Source: Clostridiales bacterium UBA4698
Lineage (GTDB): Bacteria > Bacillota > Clostridia > TANB77 > UBA1234
Direction: 5' to 3'
Assembly (NCBI GenBank): GCA_002404755.1
Contig: DHKI01000032.1
Span: 81,049 to 145,048, forward strand
Length of the DNA stretch: 64,000 nucleotides
Shown: piece by piece, positions 24,258-34,554 of the stretch
How positions within the stretch are numbered: the first letter of the stretch is position 1
How the letters are laid out: every line of letters starts with the position of its first letter
Position numbers and translations under genes: made by a program
Notes under the pieces: model-generated
The model's database searches: none
Told to the model about the DNA's origin: nothing
Seen by the model: the letters and a program-made list of their open reading frames with translations, nothing else

Positions 24258-27200
24258 TTGAAAATAATTTATGGACGCAGTGGATGTGGTAAAACATACT
24301 TTGCAATGAATGAGATAAAAGAAAATATAAAAGGGGCTTATGAGTGCCCCTTACTTTACATTGTGCCAGAACAATTTTCACTTACAGCTGAGGTTGACCT
24401 TTCAAAGATAATTGGCAGAGGTGGAATTATAAAAGCGGAGGTCGTTACATTTAAAAGATTGTGTCATCGAATATATAATGAACATGGCTTTAAAAAAGAT
24501 ACACTAGATACGGCAGCTAAAACAATGTTACTTTATTATATAATGAGCAAAAATGAAAATAAGCTAAAAGTTCTTAATGGTGTTTCTAAAAATTTAGGAT
24601 TAGTTACAACTGTGAGTGATATGATTTCAGAGTTTAAGAGATATAATGTAACACCAGAAATATTAAAAAGCTTTACACCAAAAAGCGAATACTTAAAAAT
24701 GAAACTAGATGACTTGATTTTTATATATGAAGCTTTCAAAGAAAAAAATCAAGGAAGTTACATGGATAAAGATGATGAATATACAAAAATGTCAGAGCTT
24801 ATAAAGAATTCAGAGATAGTAAAAGGTGCTAAGATATGGATAGATGGCTTCGATGGATTTACACCACAAGAATTAAATATAATAAACGAATTAGAAAAAG
24901 TGGCAGATGTTTCTATACTTCTTACATTAGATGATTCGGATAACAACATGTTTTTACTAAACAAAAAAACATATCAAAAATTGTCAAAGGAAAATAATGT
25001 AGAACCGATATATTTAAATGAGCAAAAGAGATTTAATAATATAGAATTAAAACATTTAGAAGAAAACTATAATTCGACATTTATAAAAAAATACGAAGAG
25101 AAAACAAAAAACATAGATATACGAATAGAAAAAAATCCATATGAGGAAATAGAAAATATCGCTATAAAGATTTTAGAAAAAGTAAGAGATGAAAACTTAA
25201 GATATGAGAATATAGCTATAGTTACAAGAAACATAGATAGTTATAAAAACAATTTCAAGATGATTTTTACTAAGTACAACATTCCATACTTCTTTGATGA
25301 TAAGCATGAGCTTTCAGCACAGCCTCTTATAACATTAGTGTCTATGCTTTTAGATATATGTACAAGCAATTACTCATATGAATCAATCTTTAATTATCTA
25401 AAAACAGGACTTACAAATGTAGAAGATGTAAACGATATAGATAGATTAGAAAATTATGTGCTAGAATGGGGTATAAAGGGCAATACATGGCTTAAAGAAT
25501 GGACATTTGGTAAATCGGACTTAGAAAAAATAAATCAAATAAGAAGACAAGTAATAGAGCCAATCGTAGAATTTAAAAATAAATTCTCGAAACAGAAAAA
25601 AGTATCTGAAATAGCAAGAGAGCTATATAACTTCCTTATAGAAATAAGAGCATATGAAAATATACAAAACAAAATAAAAGAGTTAAAAGAAAAAGAAAAT
25701 CCAACCGAAACCGAAATAGAGATAACAAACACATACATACAAGTATGGAACATATTTATAAAGTTATTAGATGAAATTGTAATGGTACTTGGCGAAGAAG
25801 TAGTTTCATTCGATAGATTTAAAAATATATTAAAACAAGGAATAATGCAAAATCAAATAGGAATACTTCCAACAACTAGAGACCATGTTGTGATAGGAGA
25901 TGTTAGCAGGACTAGAAATTCAAATATAAAGGTCTTATTCGTAATAGGCTTAAATGATGGCGTTTTTCCAATGCCATATAATGATGAGGGATTTATAAAC
26001 GATAACGAAAGAAACGAATTATTAGATGGCGGAGTCGAAATCGCAAAGGATACAAAAATGCTTTTACTAGAAGAAAATTTTAATATCTATAAAGTATTAA
26101 CAACACCGACAGATGAACTTCATCTATCGTATCCAATATCAGATACAGATGGAAAAGCACTTAGACCATCAGAAGTAATAAATAGCTTGAAAAGGATATT
26201 CCCTAATATAAAAATCAGTAGTGATGTAATAGCAAAAGAAACATTAAAAGAAAAGGTAAATACGATAAATTCGACGGTGCCAAACTTGTTAAATGATATA
26301 AGAGAAGAACTAGATGGCGAAAGTAAATCAGAAGAATGGAAGAAAATATATCTATGGTTTGCCGAAAATCAGAAAGAAAGAATTTCATATATTGAAGAGG
26401 GACTAAATTATAAAAACACAATAGAGTATATAAGCAAAGAAAGTGCAAATAAGTTATATGGAAACGAAATGAATACAAGTGTATCAAAACTAGAGACATA
26501 CGCTAATTGCCCTTTTAAATATTACTTGCAGTATGGATTAAATGCAAAAGAAAGAAAAGTATATAAGCTAGATACACCAGATGTGGGAATATTTTTGCAC
26601 GAAATAATTGAAAGATTTTCAAAATACTTATTAGAAAGAAATATAAGTTTTAGAGATATAGAAAAAGAAAAAAGCGATGAAATAGTATCAAACATCGTAG
26701 ATGATGTTTTGCTGGATTTTAAATCTAATATAATGACAAGCACTAATAAAATGAAACAACTTAGCTTAAAGCTAAAGAAACTTATAAAAAGAGTAATCTG
26801 GACAATAGTATTGCAAATAAAAGAAAGCGACTTTGAAGTCGTAGCAAGCGAGTTAGAGTTTGGAAAGGGTAAAAAAGTAAATGCCATAGAAATAGAATTA
26901 GAAAACGGGCAAAAAGTATTGCTAAGTGGAAAGATAGATAGAGTGGATATAGCAAAAACTGAAGAGGGAAAATACATAAGAATAATAGATTACAAATCAT
27001 ATAGCAAGGAAATGAAACTATTTAATGTATATTCGGGGCTAGAAGTACAGCTTATAACATACATGGATGCAGTGGACGAGCTTGAAGCAATGCCAGGAGG
27101 AATCTTATATCTAAAGTTAGATGATCCGATGATAAAAACATCAAAAAACATTGGAGATGAAGAAATAGAAGAACAAATAAGAAAATCATTAAGAATGAAC

Positions 27201-27557
27201 GGAATGATAGTAGCAAACACAAGACTAATAAAAGCAATGGATACAGAAATGACATCAGAATCAAATAACCTAAACTTAAAAATATCAAAAGAAAAATACA
27301 CAGGAAAAACATATGTTCCAACAGAAGAAGAATTCGAAAAACTAAGATTCCATGTAAGAAAAACATTACGAAGTCTATGTGAAGAAATACTATCCGGCAA
27401 AATAAAAAATCAACCAGTAAAATGCAAAGGCAAAACGCCATGTACATATTGCGACTACAAAGTAATCTGCCAATTCGATAAAAAACTCGGCAATGATTTT
27501 AAAACATTACATGAAATGAAAAAAGAAGAAATCTGGGAACAACTGAAACTAGAATAA
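24258..27557 (+). CDS. addB: ATP-dependent helicase/nuclease subunit B (AddB)
   Basis: A 1099-residue subunit of the AddAB double-strand-break resection complex. It starts on TTG seven bases after AAGGAGGA, with an N-terminal Walker-like loop (YGRSGCGKTYFAMNEI). The C-terminal RecB-like nuclease has RIIDYKSYSKEMKLF, and the iron-sulphur cysteines are visible: CPFKYYLQYG near residue 752 and a three-cysteine cluster (CTYCDYKVIC) close to the end. It cooperates with AddA downstream. The two add genes are separated by an unrelated lipoprotein gene. Confidence 0.93.
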   Translation: MKIIYGRSGCGKTYFAMNEIKENIKGAYECPLLYIVPEQFSLTAEVDLSKIIGRGGIIKAEVVTFKRLCHRIYNEHGFKKDTLDTAAKTMLLYYIMSKNENKLKVLNGVSKNLGLVTTVSDMISEFKRYNVTPEILKSFTPKSEYLKMKLDDLIFIYEAFKEKNQGSYMDKDDEYTKMSELIKNSEIVKGAKIWIDGFDGFTPQELNIINELEKVADVSILLTLDDSDNNMFLLNKKTYQKLSKENNVEPIYLNEQKRFNNIELKHLEENYNSTFIKKYEEKTKNIDIRIEKNPYEEIENIAIKILEKVRDENLRYENIAIVTRNIDSYKNNFKMIFTKYNIPYFFDDKHELSAQPLITLVSMLLDICTSNYSYESIFNYLKTGLTNVEDVNDIDRLENYVLEWGIKGNTWLKEWTFGKSDLEKINQIRRQVIEPIVEFKNKFSKQKKVSEIARELYNFLIEIRAYENIQNKIKELKEKENPTETEIEITNTYIQVWNIFIKLLDEIVMVLGEEVVSFDRFKNILKQGIMQNQIGILPTTRDHVVIGDVSRTRNSNIKVLFVIGLNDGVFPMPYNDEGFINDNERNELLDGGVEIAKDTKMLLLEENFNIYKVLTTPTDELHLSYPISDTDGKALRPSEVINSLKRIFPNIKISSDVIAKETLKEKVNTINSTVPNLLNDIREELDGESKSEEWKKIYLWFAENQKERISYIEEGLNYKNTIEYISKESANKLYGNEMNTSVSKLETYANCPFKYYLQYGLNAKERKVYKLDTPDVGIFLHEIIERFSKYLLERNISFRDIEKEKSDEIVSNIVDDVLLDFKSNIMTSTNKMKQLSLKLKKLIKRVIWTIVLQIKESDFEVVASELEFGKGKKVNAIEIELENGQKVLLSGKIDRVDIAKTEEGKYIRIIDYKSYSKEMKLFNVYSGLEVQLITYMDAVDELEAMPGGILYLKLDDPMIKTSKNIGDEEIEEQIRKSLRMNGMIVANTRLIKAMDTEMTSESNNLNLKISKEKYTGKTYVPTEEEFEKLRFHVRKTLRSLCEEILSGKIKNQPVKCKGKTPCTYCDYKVICQFDKKLGNDFKTLHEMKKEEIWEQLKLE

Positions 27558-27576
27558 AAAGGGGAGAAAATCAATT

Positions 27577-28755
27577 ATGAAAAATAAGAAAATAGTATTA
27601 GCTATAGCAATAATTTTAGTACTTGGATTAGCTGGGTGTAAACTAAAAGATAACTTAAATGATAATTACAAAGAAACAGAAAATGTTGTTTCTGGAGAAC
27701 AACTTGAAGTTAAAATAAAAAATATAAATGAAGTGACATCGCCTAAATTTGTTATAGACGAAAGTTTAAAAACAGCTGAAATATTAAAAGATTCAAATAA
27801 TGTAGAGTACGTTAAATTATCTAGCGGATATGTATTAGGTGCATCTCCAGATGATAATAATCATAATAAGTTTTTTGAAAATTCACGAGAAATACTTCCA
27901 TCAAAAATATACTTAAATAATCCAATCACAAAATACTATTATAATTACAATGGAGAGGTATATGAAATACCTATGGAAAAGTGCGAGAATGAAGATGAAG
28001 AAAGAATTGAATATCAAGACTATGAGTTGAAAGTTTATTTAAACACGGGCATAGTAAGTGCATATGGCAAGACTGCACATTTTATGGATAATTCTGAAAA
28101 AATCTTTGGAAAAGAAGATGTACTAAAGCACTTAGTTATGACATCCAAAAATGAAACGAAAACATATATGCCAATCTATGAATTTGATTTGGATGATGAT
28201 TTAGAAACAGTAGAGTTTGCGATTTCACATCCGGAAATGGATCCAGGTGATGGCGAGTATACAGTTATAAGACCATTACAAATTGACAAAGATAAAAATT
28301 TAAAAGAATTTGTAGATATGGAAGTTTGCGGAAATATATCAAATTATAGAAACGTGTTCTTCTCTCATTTGCCACATAGAGGAATTTCAATAAACAGTTT
28401 GATAGATAACTATATAGTACTTACATATTATATATACGACGAAACTGGTTTTACATGCGTTCAAAAGTTAGCAAACGGAGATGATTGGTGGGATAATGAC
28501 GAATATACTGAAAAACTAAAAGGGTATGCGTTTACATTAAATTCAGACATAGAGTTTATGAGGGCTGATTCAGATAACTATTATAAAGTGGATTATACTA
28601 CATGGGGACAAAATGAAAATGCAGAAAAAGTGATGCTTCCAAAAGGAACAAAAATACATGTCCTAAAAATATTAGATAGTACAGGAAATTCAATAGTAGA
28701 AACATTAGACGGAACAACATATATGATAGCAAGCTTTGCGGGAATGACAATATAG
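27577..28755 (+). CDS. Unknown lipoprotein between addB and addA
   Basis: A 392-residue protein with a type II signal peptide (MKNKKIVLAIAIILVLGLAG then Cys21; lipobox LAGC). The mature part is acidic, without a recognised domain; it includes SPDDNNHNKFFENSREIL, an aromatic-rich middle and a C-terminal block (EKVMLPKGTKIHVLKILDST) that may be a small beta-domain. GGGGAG precedes the ATG; it sits 19 bases after addB and about 30 before addA, so it probably belongs to the same transcript. Function unknown. Confidence 0.75.
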   Translation: MKNKKIVLAIAIILVLGLAGCKLKDNLNDNYKETENVVSGEQLEVKIKNINEVTSPKFVIDESLKTAEILKDSNNVEYVKLSSGYVLGASPDDNNHNKFFENSREILPSKIYLNNPITKYYYNYNGEVYEIPMEKCENEDEERIEYQDYELKVYLNTGIVSAYGKTAHFMDNSEKIFGKEDVLKHLVMTSKNETKTYMPIYEFDLDDDLETVEFAISHPEMDPGDGEYTVIRPLQIDKDKNLKEFVDMEVCGNISNYRNVFFSHLPHRGISINSLIDNYIVLTYYIYDETGFTCVQKLANGDDWWDNDEYTEKLKGYAFTLNSDIEFMRADSDNYYKVDYTTWGQNENAEKVMLPKGTKIHVLKILDSTGNSIVETLDGTTYMIASFAGMTI

Positions 28756-28786
28756 AAGTTTCATATGATAAAAAGGAGCAAATTTT

Positions 28787-31700
28787 ATGAGATGGACTGA
28801 TGAACAAAAAGCGGCAATTGACACAAAAAATTGCAAGTTGCTTGTTGCGGCTGGTGCTGGTAGTGGTAAAACTGCTGTATTGGTACAAAGAATAATAGAC
28901 AAAATAATAATAGATAAAATAGATATAGACAAAATGCTTATTGTTACATTTACAAATGCTGCAGCAAGTGAAATGAGAGAGCGTATTAGAGATGGCATAT
29001 ATAAAGTTTTAGAAACAAATCCTGAAATGCAAAGGCAACTTCTTTTGATAAATAAAGCAAGTATAATGACGATAGATGCGTTTTGCAAAAAGGTTATTAA
29101 AGACAATTTCTTTAAGTTAAATCTAGATCCTAATTTTAGAGTTGCTGATTCTGCAGAAAATGAACTTTTAAAATTAGAAGCATTAGATGAGGTTTTAGAT
29201 GAACTTTATGAAGAAGACGATGACAAAATAGTAGATGTCATGATGGCTTATTCAAACAATAAATCAGATGATAACCTAAGAAGTATTCTTCTAAACATTC
29301 ATAGTTTTATACAAAGTTCTCCTTTTCCTTATGACTGGCTAAAAGAAAAATGTGAGATGTATAACGTAGATGAAAAAGATTTTGCAAAGACGGTCTGGGG
29401 AAAAGAAATAACCAGTTATGCACGTAGCGAAGTGCGAGGAATGCTAGACGAAATGCAAGAAATGATTGAAGACTTGTCTTCAAATAACGAAGCAGCAAAT
29501 TACTTATTAACACTTCAGGATGATGAGCTTTTACTAAAAAATCTTTTATATAATTGTAATACTTGGGATGAATTTTGTGAGTACCTTTCGGTATGTGAGA
29601 TTGCAAAATTAAAAAGTGCACCAAAGCTAGATAATGATACAAAAGAAGAAGTAAAAGAACTAAGAGAAAAGATGAAAGGCATTGTAAAAAAATATTTGAA
29701 AGAAGAAATATTCATATCAAAATCAAATGAGATACTTTCAGATGTCGCAAGGCTTTATGATACTTTAAAAATACTATCAGATATAGTTATAAGATTTGAT
29801 AAAAGGTTTAAAGAAAAGAAAAATGCAAAAGGAATAATAGATTTTAGCGATATGGAACATTTGTGCCTTGAACTTTTAAATGATAATGAAAGCATAGCAA
29901 ATGCGTATAAAGAGAAGTACGAAGAAATCCTGATAGATGAGTATCAAGATAGTAACTTAATACAAGAATTTATACTAAACAAAATTTCAAATGGACATAT
30001 GTTCATGGTTGGAGATGTTAAGCAGAGTATATATAGATTTAGACAAGCACGACCAGAATTGTTTTTAGAAAAATATGAGACATATACTGAAGATTTAGAA
30101 AGCACTAGTCCAACTAAAAAAATCTTGCTATTTAAAAACTTTAGAAGCAACGAAAACATAATAGACCAAGCAAACTTTGTATTTAAAAATATAATGACAA
30201 AAGCAGTTGGTGAAATTGATTATACAGAAAAAGAATACTTAAAATTCGGAGCAAATTATTATCCTTGCACAGGAACGAAGGCAGAAATAGATTTAATAGA
30301 GAAAAAGCTTGATAAAGAAGAAATAGAAGAAGACTTAGAAAACGATATAGAAGATACTCCACAATTAGAAGGTAGAGTTATCTCCAAACGAATAGAAGAA
30401 TTGGTTGGAAATTTTGAGGTATACGATAAGAAAAAAGAGATAATGCGAAAAGCAAAGTATAGTGACATAGTAATTCTTTTAAGAGCTACAAAGGGCTATG
30501 CAGATACATTTGTATCAGAACTTGCCAAAAGAAATATACCAGCATTTGCTGATATAAATACAGGATATTTCGAAAACACAGAAGTGCAAATCGTACTTTC
30601 TTTATTAAAGATAATAGACAATCCATATCAAGATATACCGCTAATAGCAGTTATGCGTTCACAGATAGGAGGCTTTACACCAGATGAATTAACTTCTATT
30701 AGACTTATAGATAAAAATGCTTCATATTATGAGACATTGCAAAAGGCTGCGACTGGAAATAAAAAAGTAAAAGACTTTATAAACAAGTTAGATTCATGGA
30801 GAGAAAAATCAAAGAATATAAGTCTTGATGAACTAATATGGTACTTATACGAGGAGACAGGATATTACTACTATGTGTCTCTTTTACCAGATGGAAAAAT
30901 AAGAACGGCTAATTTAAAGATGCTATTAGATAAAGCGACTGCTTATGATAAAACAAGTTATAGAGGATTGTTTAATTTTATAAACTTCTTAGACAACTTA
31001 AAAGAAAGTTCAGGAGATATGGGAAGCAGTAAGCAATTATCAGAAAATGATAATGTTGTAAGAATAATGAGTATTCATAAAAGTAAAGGACTTGAATTCC
31101 CGATTGTATTTCTATCAGGTACAGCTAGAAAGTTTAACACAAGGGATATGTCAAACCCAATAATACTTCATCAAGACTTAGGCTTTGGTGCCGATATCAT
31201 AGATACTGAAAAAAGAATATATTATAGTAGCATGCCAAAGCTTGCATTAAAGCTTAAAACAAAACAAGAAACTTTATCCGAAGAAATGAGAATACTATAT
31301 GTTGCATTAACAAGAGCGAGAGAAAAGCTAATAGTAACTGCATTAGAATCAGATATAGGCAAAAAACTAGATAAATGGAGTAAGGGTGTAAATGAATATA
31401 AGGTAGCAAACAGTAATAACTTTGCTGATTGGATATGTAGTGCGGTAATAAACAACGAAAATGATTTTGAAGTAAAGGAATGGTCATATAACGATGTGTT
31501 GAGACTTGCAAAAGAAGATGAAAATGAAGAGTGTTATGTAGAAACTATACTAAAAGGAATAGATAGTAGCCTAAAAGAGACAGAAGATTATAAATTTATA
31601 AACGATAGATTAAACTGGAAATACAAATATTCATATTCTACAAAGATACCTAATAAGGTAACTGTTACAGAATTAAAAAGGCTAAATACAGTATTAGAAC

Positions 31701-32257
31701 AAACAGATGAAGTAAGAATAACAGATATTGTGGAAAAACCGAGTTTCATGAGTGAAGAGGGAGAAAAAAATGCATCGGGAACCGCATATGGAACACTTGT
31801 TCATAACCTAATGCAAAGGCTAGATTTTAACAATCCAAATGTAAGTGAGATTATAAAAAGTGTAAATGCAGATGAAAAAACAAAGAAATCGCTTGAAAAG
31901 CAAATAAATGAATTTCTACAAACTAAGTTTTATAGTGAAGTAAAGAAAGCTAAAAAAGTCTATAAAGAAGCACCATTTAATTTAGAGGTAAAAGCAGAAG
32001 AGGTTTATGATATAACGGATGACTCAAAAAATGATATTCTGATGATACAAGGAATAGTGGATATGTATTATGAGACTGAAGAGGGACTTGTGCTTGTAGA
32101 TTATAAAACAGATAAGGTAGAAAATGAGCTTGAACTTATAAAAAGGTATAAAAAGCAATTAGACTATTACAAAGAAGCATTAGAGCGATTAACAGAGAAA
32201 AAAGTTTCAAAAATGTACATATACTCATTTAGTTTGAAAAAAGAAATAGAGATGTAA
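28787..32257 (+). CDS. addA: ATP-dependent helicase/nuclease subunit A (AddA)
   Basis: A 1156-residue UvrD-type helicase with C-terminal nuclease. Q-motif WTDEQKAAID, Walker A LVAAGAGSGKTAVLVQRI near residues 21-38, Walker B EEILIDEYQDSN near residue 380, motif IV region VGDVKQSIYRFRQARP, motif V/VI MSIHKSKGLEFPIVFLSG and LYVALTRAREKLIVTA, and nuclease motif LVLVDYKTDKVEN near the end. AAAAGGAG precedes the ATG. It resects DNA ends for RecA loading, linking functionally with RecO in the same window. Confidence 0.95.
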   Translation: MRWTDEQKAAIDTKNCKLLVAAGAGSGKTAVLVQRIIDKIIIDKIDIDKMLIVTFTNAAASEMRERIRDGIYKVLETNPEMQRQLLLINKASIMTIDAFCKKVIKDNFFKLNLDPNFRVADSAENELLKLEALDEVLDELYEEDDDKIVDVMMAYSNNKSDDNLRSILLNIHSFIQSSPFPYDWLKEKCEMYNVDEKDFAKTVWGKEITSYARSEVRGMLDEMQEMIEDLSSNNEAANYLLTLQDDELLLKNLLYNCNTWDEFCEYLSVCEIAKLKSAPKLDNDTKEEVKELREKMKGIVKKYLKEEIFISKSNEILSDVARLYDTLKILSDIVIRFDKRFKEKKNAKGIIDFSDMEHLCLELLNDNESIANAYKEKYEEILIDEYQDSNLIQEFILNKISNGHMFMVGDVKQSIYRFRQARPELFLEKYETYTEDLESTSPTKKILLFKNFRSNENIIDQANFVFKNIMTKAVGEIDYTEKEYLKFGANYYPCTGTKAEIDLIEKKLDKEEIEEDLENDIEDTPQLEGRVISKRIEELVGNFEVYDKKKEIMRKAKYSDIVILLRATKGYADTFVSELAKRNIPAFADINTGYFENTEVQIVLSLLKIIDNPYQDIPLIAVMRSQIGGFTPDELTSIRLIDKNASYYETLQKAATGNKKVKDFINKLDSWREKSKNISLDELIWYLYEETGYYYYVSLLPDGKIRTANLKMLLDKATAYDKTSYRGLFNFINFLDNLKESSGDMGSSKQLSENDNVVRIMSIHKSKGLEFPIVFLSGTARKFNTRDMSNPIILHQDLGFGADIIDTEKRIYYSSMPKLALKLKTKQETLSEEMRILYVALTRAREKLIVTALESDIGKKLDKWSKGVNEYKVANSNNFADWICSAVINNENDFEVKEWSYNDVLRLAKEDENEECYVETILKGIDSSLKETEDYKFINDRLNWKYKYSYSTKIPNKVTVTELKRLNTVLEQTDEVRITDIVEKPSFMSEEGEKNASGTAYGTLVHNLMQRLDFNNPNVSEIIKSVNADEKTKKSLEKQINEFLQTKFYSEVKKAKKVYKEAPFNLEVKAEEVYDITDDSKNDILMIQGIVDMYYETEEGLVLVDYKTDKVENELELIKRYKKQLDYYKEALERLTEKKVSKMYIYSFSLKKEIEM

Positions 32258-32263
32258 TACGAT

Positions 32264-32300
32264 GTGGAGTGACTTTCTAAAAGTTGCTCCATTTTAGTTT
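32264..32300 (+). terminator. Terminator after addA
   Basis: TGGAGTGACTTT pairs with AAAGTTGCTCCA (ending near 32291) with two imperfect positions and a following T-rich stretch. Confidence 0.6.
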
Positions 32301-32318
32301 TATAAGGCTACTTTTGGA

Positions 32319-32535
32319 TACAATTTAGCTTTATATATTTTATCTTCACAAAAAGTTTTCATTTTTTAGATCTCAAACAGCTTCGCCAAGCACTATGGAT
32401 GTTCTTTAGCATGAGCAAGACAAAAAACAACAACAGACAAGACTTTATGCTAAGAACATCACATATTGCTAAGTGAAGAACTCGCCTTCAAAAATGAAAC
32501 TCTTTTTGCTCGAATATATATAAAGCTAAATTGTA
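32319..32535. repeat. About 217-base imperfect inverted repeat upstream of dnaG
   Basis: The left arm (32319-32412) starts TACAATTTAGCTTTATATAT and ends GATGTTCTTTAGCAT; the right arm (32447-32535) reads as its imperfect reverse complement (ATGCTAAGAACATC ... ATATATATAAAGCTAAATTGTA). The loop is about 34 bases, rich in CAA. There is no gene in either arm. It could be a miniature inverted-repeat element, a relic of an insertion, or a structured RNA. A second, shorter pair, GCAGTATTTTTAAATTTT (from 32536) and AAATTTTAAAAAAATACTGC (ending 32630), brackets the dnaG promoter. Confidence 0.7.
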
Positions 32536-32564
32536 GCAGTATTTTTAAATTTTATGGTAAACTT

Positions 32565-32594
32565 AGCAGGAATTTAAAAAAGTTCGTCGAATTT
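32565..32594 (+). promoter_or_regulatory. Sigma-H-like promoter of dnaG-rpoD
   Basis: AGCAGGAATTT (32565-32575) matches the sigma-H -35 consensus, and CGAATTT (32588-32594) the -10 GAAT element, at suitable distance. A sigma-H promoter for the sigA operon is established in Bacillus subtilis; the application here is inference from sequence. Confidence 0.6.
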
Positions 32595-32705
32595 ATAAAG
32601 TATAGGTTGAAATTTTAAAAAAATACTGCTAAAATATTACCGGTTTTTTTAAAAGGTTAAACTATAATGTAGCAATTTGGTAAGAATTTTGTTTTTGGAG
32701 GGAAA

Positions 32706-34514
32706 ATGGCATTTTATTCAGAGCAAGTAATTGAAGATGTTAAGGCTGCAAACGATATTGTAGATGTCGTATCAGCCTATGTTACCCTAAAGCGTAAGGG
32801 AAGTGCGTACTTTGGACTTTGCCCTTTTCACAAAGAAAAAACAGGTTCTTTTGCAGTAACACCAGAAAAACAAATATACCATTGTTTTGGATGTGGTGAA
32901 GGCGGAAATGTTATAAAGTTCATCATGAAAGTTGAAAATATTGGCTTTAAAGAGGCGATAGAGTTTTTGGCAGAAAGGGCTAATATCACTCTTCCAACAG
33001 TTAATTATAATGATTTGAATATGAGTCAAAAAGAATTAATTGAAAGAGAAGAGAGCAGAAAGCAGATTTTAGAGATAAATAAAGAAGCTGGCAGATTTTT
33101 TTACAAAAATATAGAGAAATCTCAGATGGCAAAAGATTATATCGCTAAAAGACATATCGATGCGAAAACAGTTGCTAAATTTGGGTTAGGTTTTGCTTTA
33201 GATGATAACGGTTTGTATAAGCATTTGTTATCAAAAGGGTTTAAGGAGAAAGATATGCTTGCGACAGGACTTGTCGGTAAAAGCGAGAGCGGCTATTTAT
33301 ATGATAAATTCAAAAACAGGTTCATGTTTCCTATATTTGATGTTTTAAATAGAGTTGTCGCTTTTGGAGGAAGAACTTTATTAGACGAGAAAACCATGAA
33401 AGAGCAAAAAGTGCCTAAATATGTAAATTCGCCAGAAAATTTGCTATACACAAAAGGCAGACATTTATATGGTCTTAATATTGCTAGAAAGTCCAATGAA
33501 AAAATGAAACGAATATTAGTGGTTGAAGGATATATGGACGTTATATCTCCACATCAGGCTGGTGTGACAAATGTTGTTGCGTCTCTTGGTACGGCACTCA
33601 CAGAGCAACAGGGAAGACTATTGAGAAAGTATGCTGAAGAAGTAATATTGTCGTACGATTCAGATGTGGCTGGTCAAAAAGCGATAATGAGGGGAATTGA
33701 AGTAATGCAGTCATTGGGAGTCTCAGCAAAAGTGCTCCAAATGGAAAATGCAAAAGACCCTGATGAGTATGTATTGAAGTTTGGTCCAGAGAGATTTGAA
33801 AAGTTAATAGATAATAGTATTTCAGCTGTGGAGTACAAAGTGAGAAATCTACTTAAAGAATATGATGTGAGTGATATTTCTCAAAAAATAAAATTTTTGT
33901 CAAGTCTTGCCGAGATTCTATCAAAGGTTGATAGCAATATAGAAAGAGATATTTATGTCGATAAATTTTCTAGAGATTTAAATGTTGGCAAAGAGGCAAT
34001 TATTGCAGAGATAGAGAAATTAACGTTAAAACGAGATAATAAAATAAGGATGATAGATCCAGTTAAACCAATTGCTAATATTAAAAAAGAAGATAAAGCA
34101 ACACATGATTTAGAAAACATGATTATATATCTTTTAGTGCAAAAAGACCTAAAGATTTATATGAAGTTATCAGAAGTGTATTCGCCAGATGAAGCTGTTT
34201 CTGATTCACATAGAAGCTTAATCAAGAAATTGTATGACTTGTATGAAAATGGAGATATTAATACTAAGGATTTAATGCTGATATGTGAAAATGACGAAGA
34301 GTCAAACATTTTATCTGAGTCGATGATAAAAGAAAGCACCAAAGAAGATGTAGAGAGATTATCTAATGACATAATTAGAAAAATCGAAGTTAGCAAATTA
34401 GAAAAGAAGCGAAACGAGATTGTTAAGAAATTGGAAAAGGCAACAGCTGATGAAGAGCAAAAAGCTTTATGGGAAGAATTGCAAAGTGTAATTGAAAAAC
34501 TTGCTAGACGATAA
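32706..34514 (+). CDS. dnaG: DNA primase
   Basis: A 602-residue primase making RNA primers at the replication fork. The N-terminal CHC2 zinc finger is CPFHKEKTGSF ... YHCFGCGEGGN (residues 38-66). The TOPRIM core includes LVVEGYMDVISPHQAG near residue 275 and SYDSDVAGQKAI near 315. The C-terminal helical part would contact DnaB. GGAGGGAAA precedes the ATG. It forms the classical macromolecular-synthesis pair with rpoD. Confidence 0.95.
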   Translation: MAFYSEQVIEDVKAANDIVDVVSAYVTLKRKGSAYFGLCPFHKEKTGSFAVTPEKQIYHCFGCGEGGNVIKFIMKVENIGFKEAIEFLAERANITLPTVNYNDLNMSQKELIEREESRKQILEINKEAGRFFYKNIEKSQMAKDYIAKRHIDAKTVAKFGLGFALDDNGLYKHLLSKGFKEKDMLATGLVGKSESGYLYDKFKNRFMFPIFDVLNRVVAFGGRTLLDEKTMKEQKVPKYVNSPENLLYTKGRHLYGLNIARKSNEKMKRILVVEGYMDVISPHQAGVTNVVASLGTALTEQQGRLLRKYAEEVILSYDSDVAGQKAIMRGIEVMQSLGVSAKVLQMENAKDPDEYVLKFGPERFEKLIDNSISAVEYKVRNLLKEYDVSDISQKIKFLSSLAEILSKVDSNIERDIYVDKFSRDLNVGKEAIIAEIEKLTLKRDNKIRMIDPVKPIANIKKEDKATHDLENMIIYLLVQKDLKIYMKLSEVYSPDEAVSDSHRSLIKKLYDLYENGDINTKDLMLICENDEESNILSESMIKESTKEDVERLSNDIIRKIEVSKLEKKRNEIVKKLEKATADEEQKALWEELQSVIEKLARR

Positions 34515-34554
34515 TAAATAAGGCTTTTATATAGAAGGAAGGAATGATTTAATA

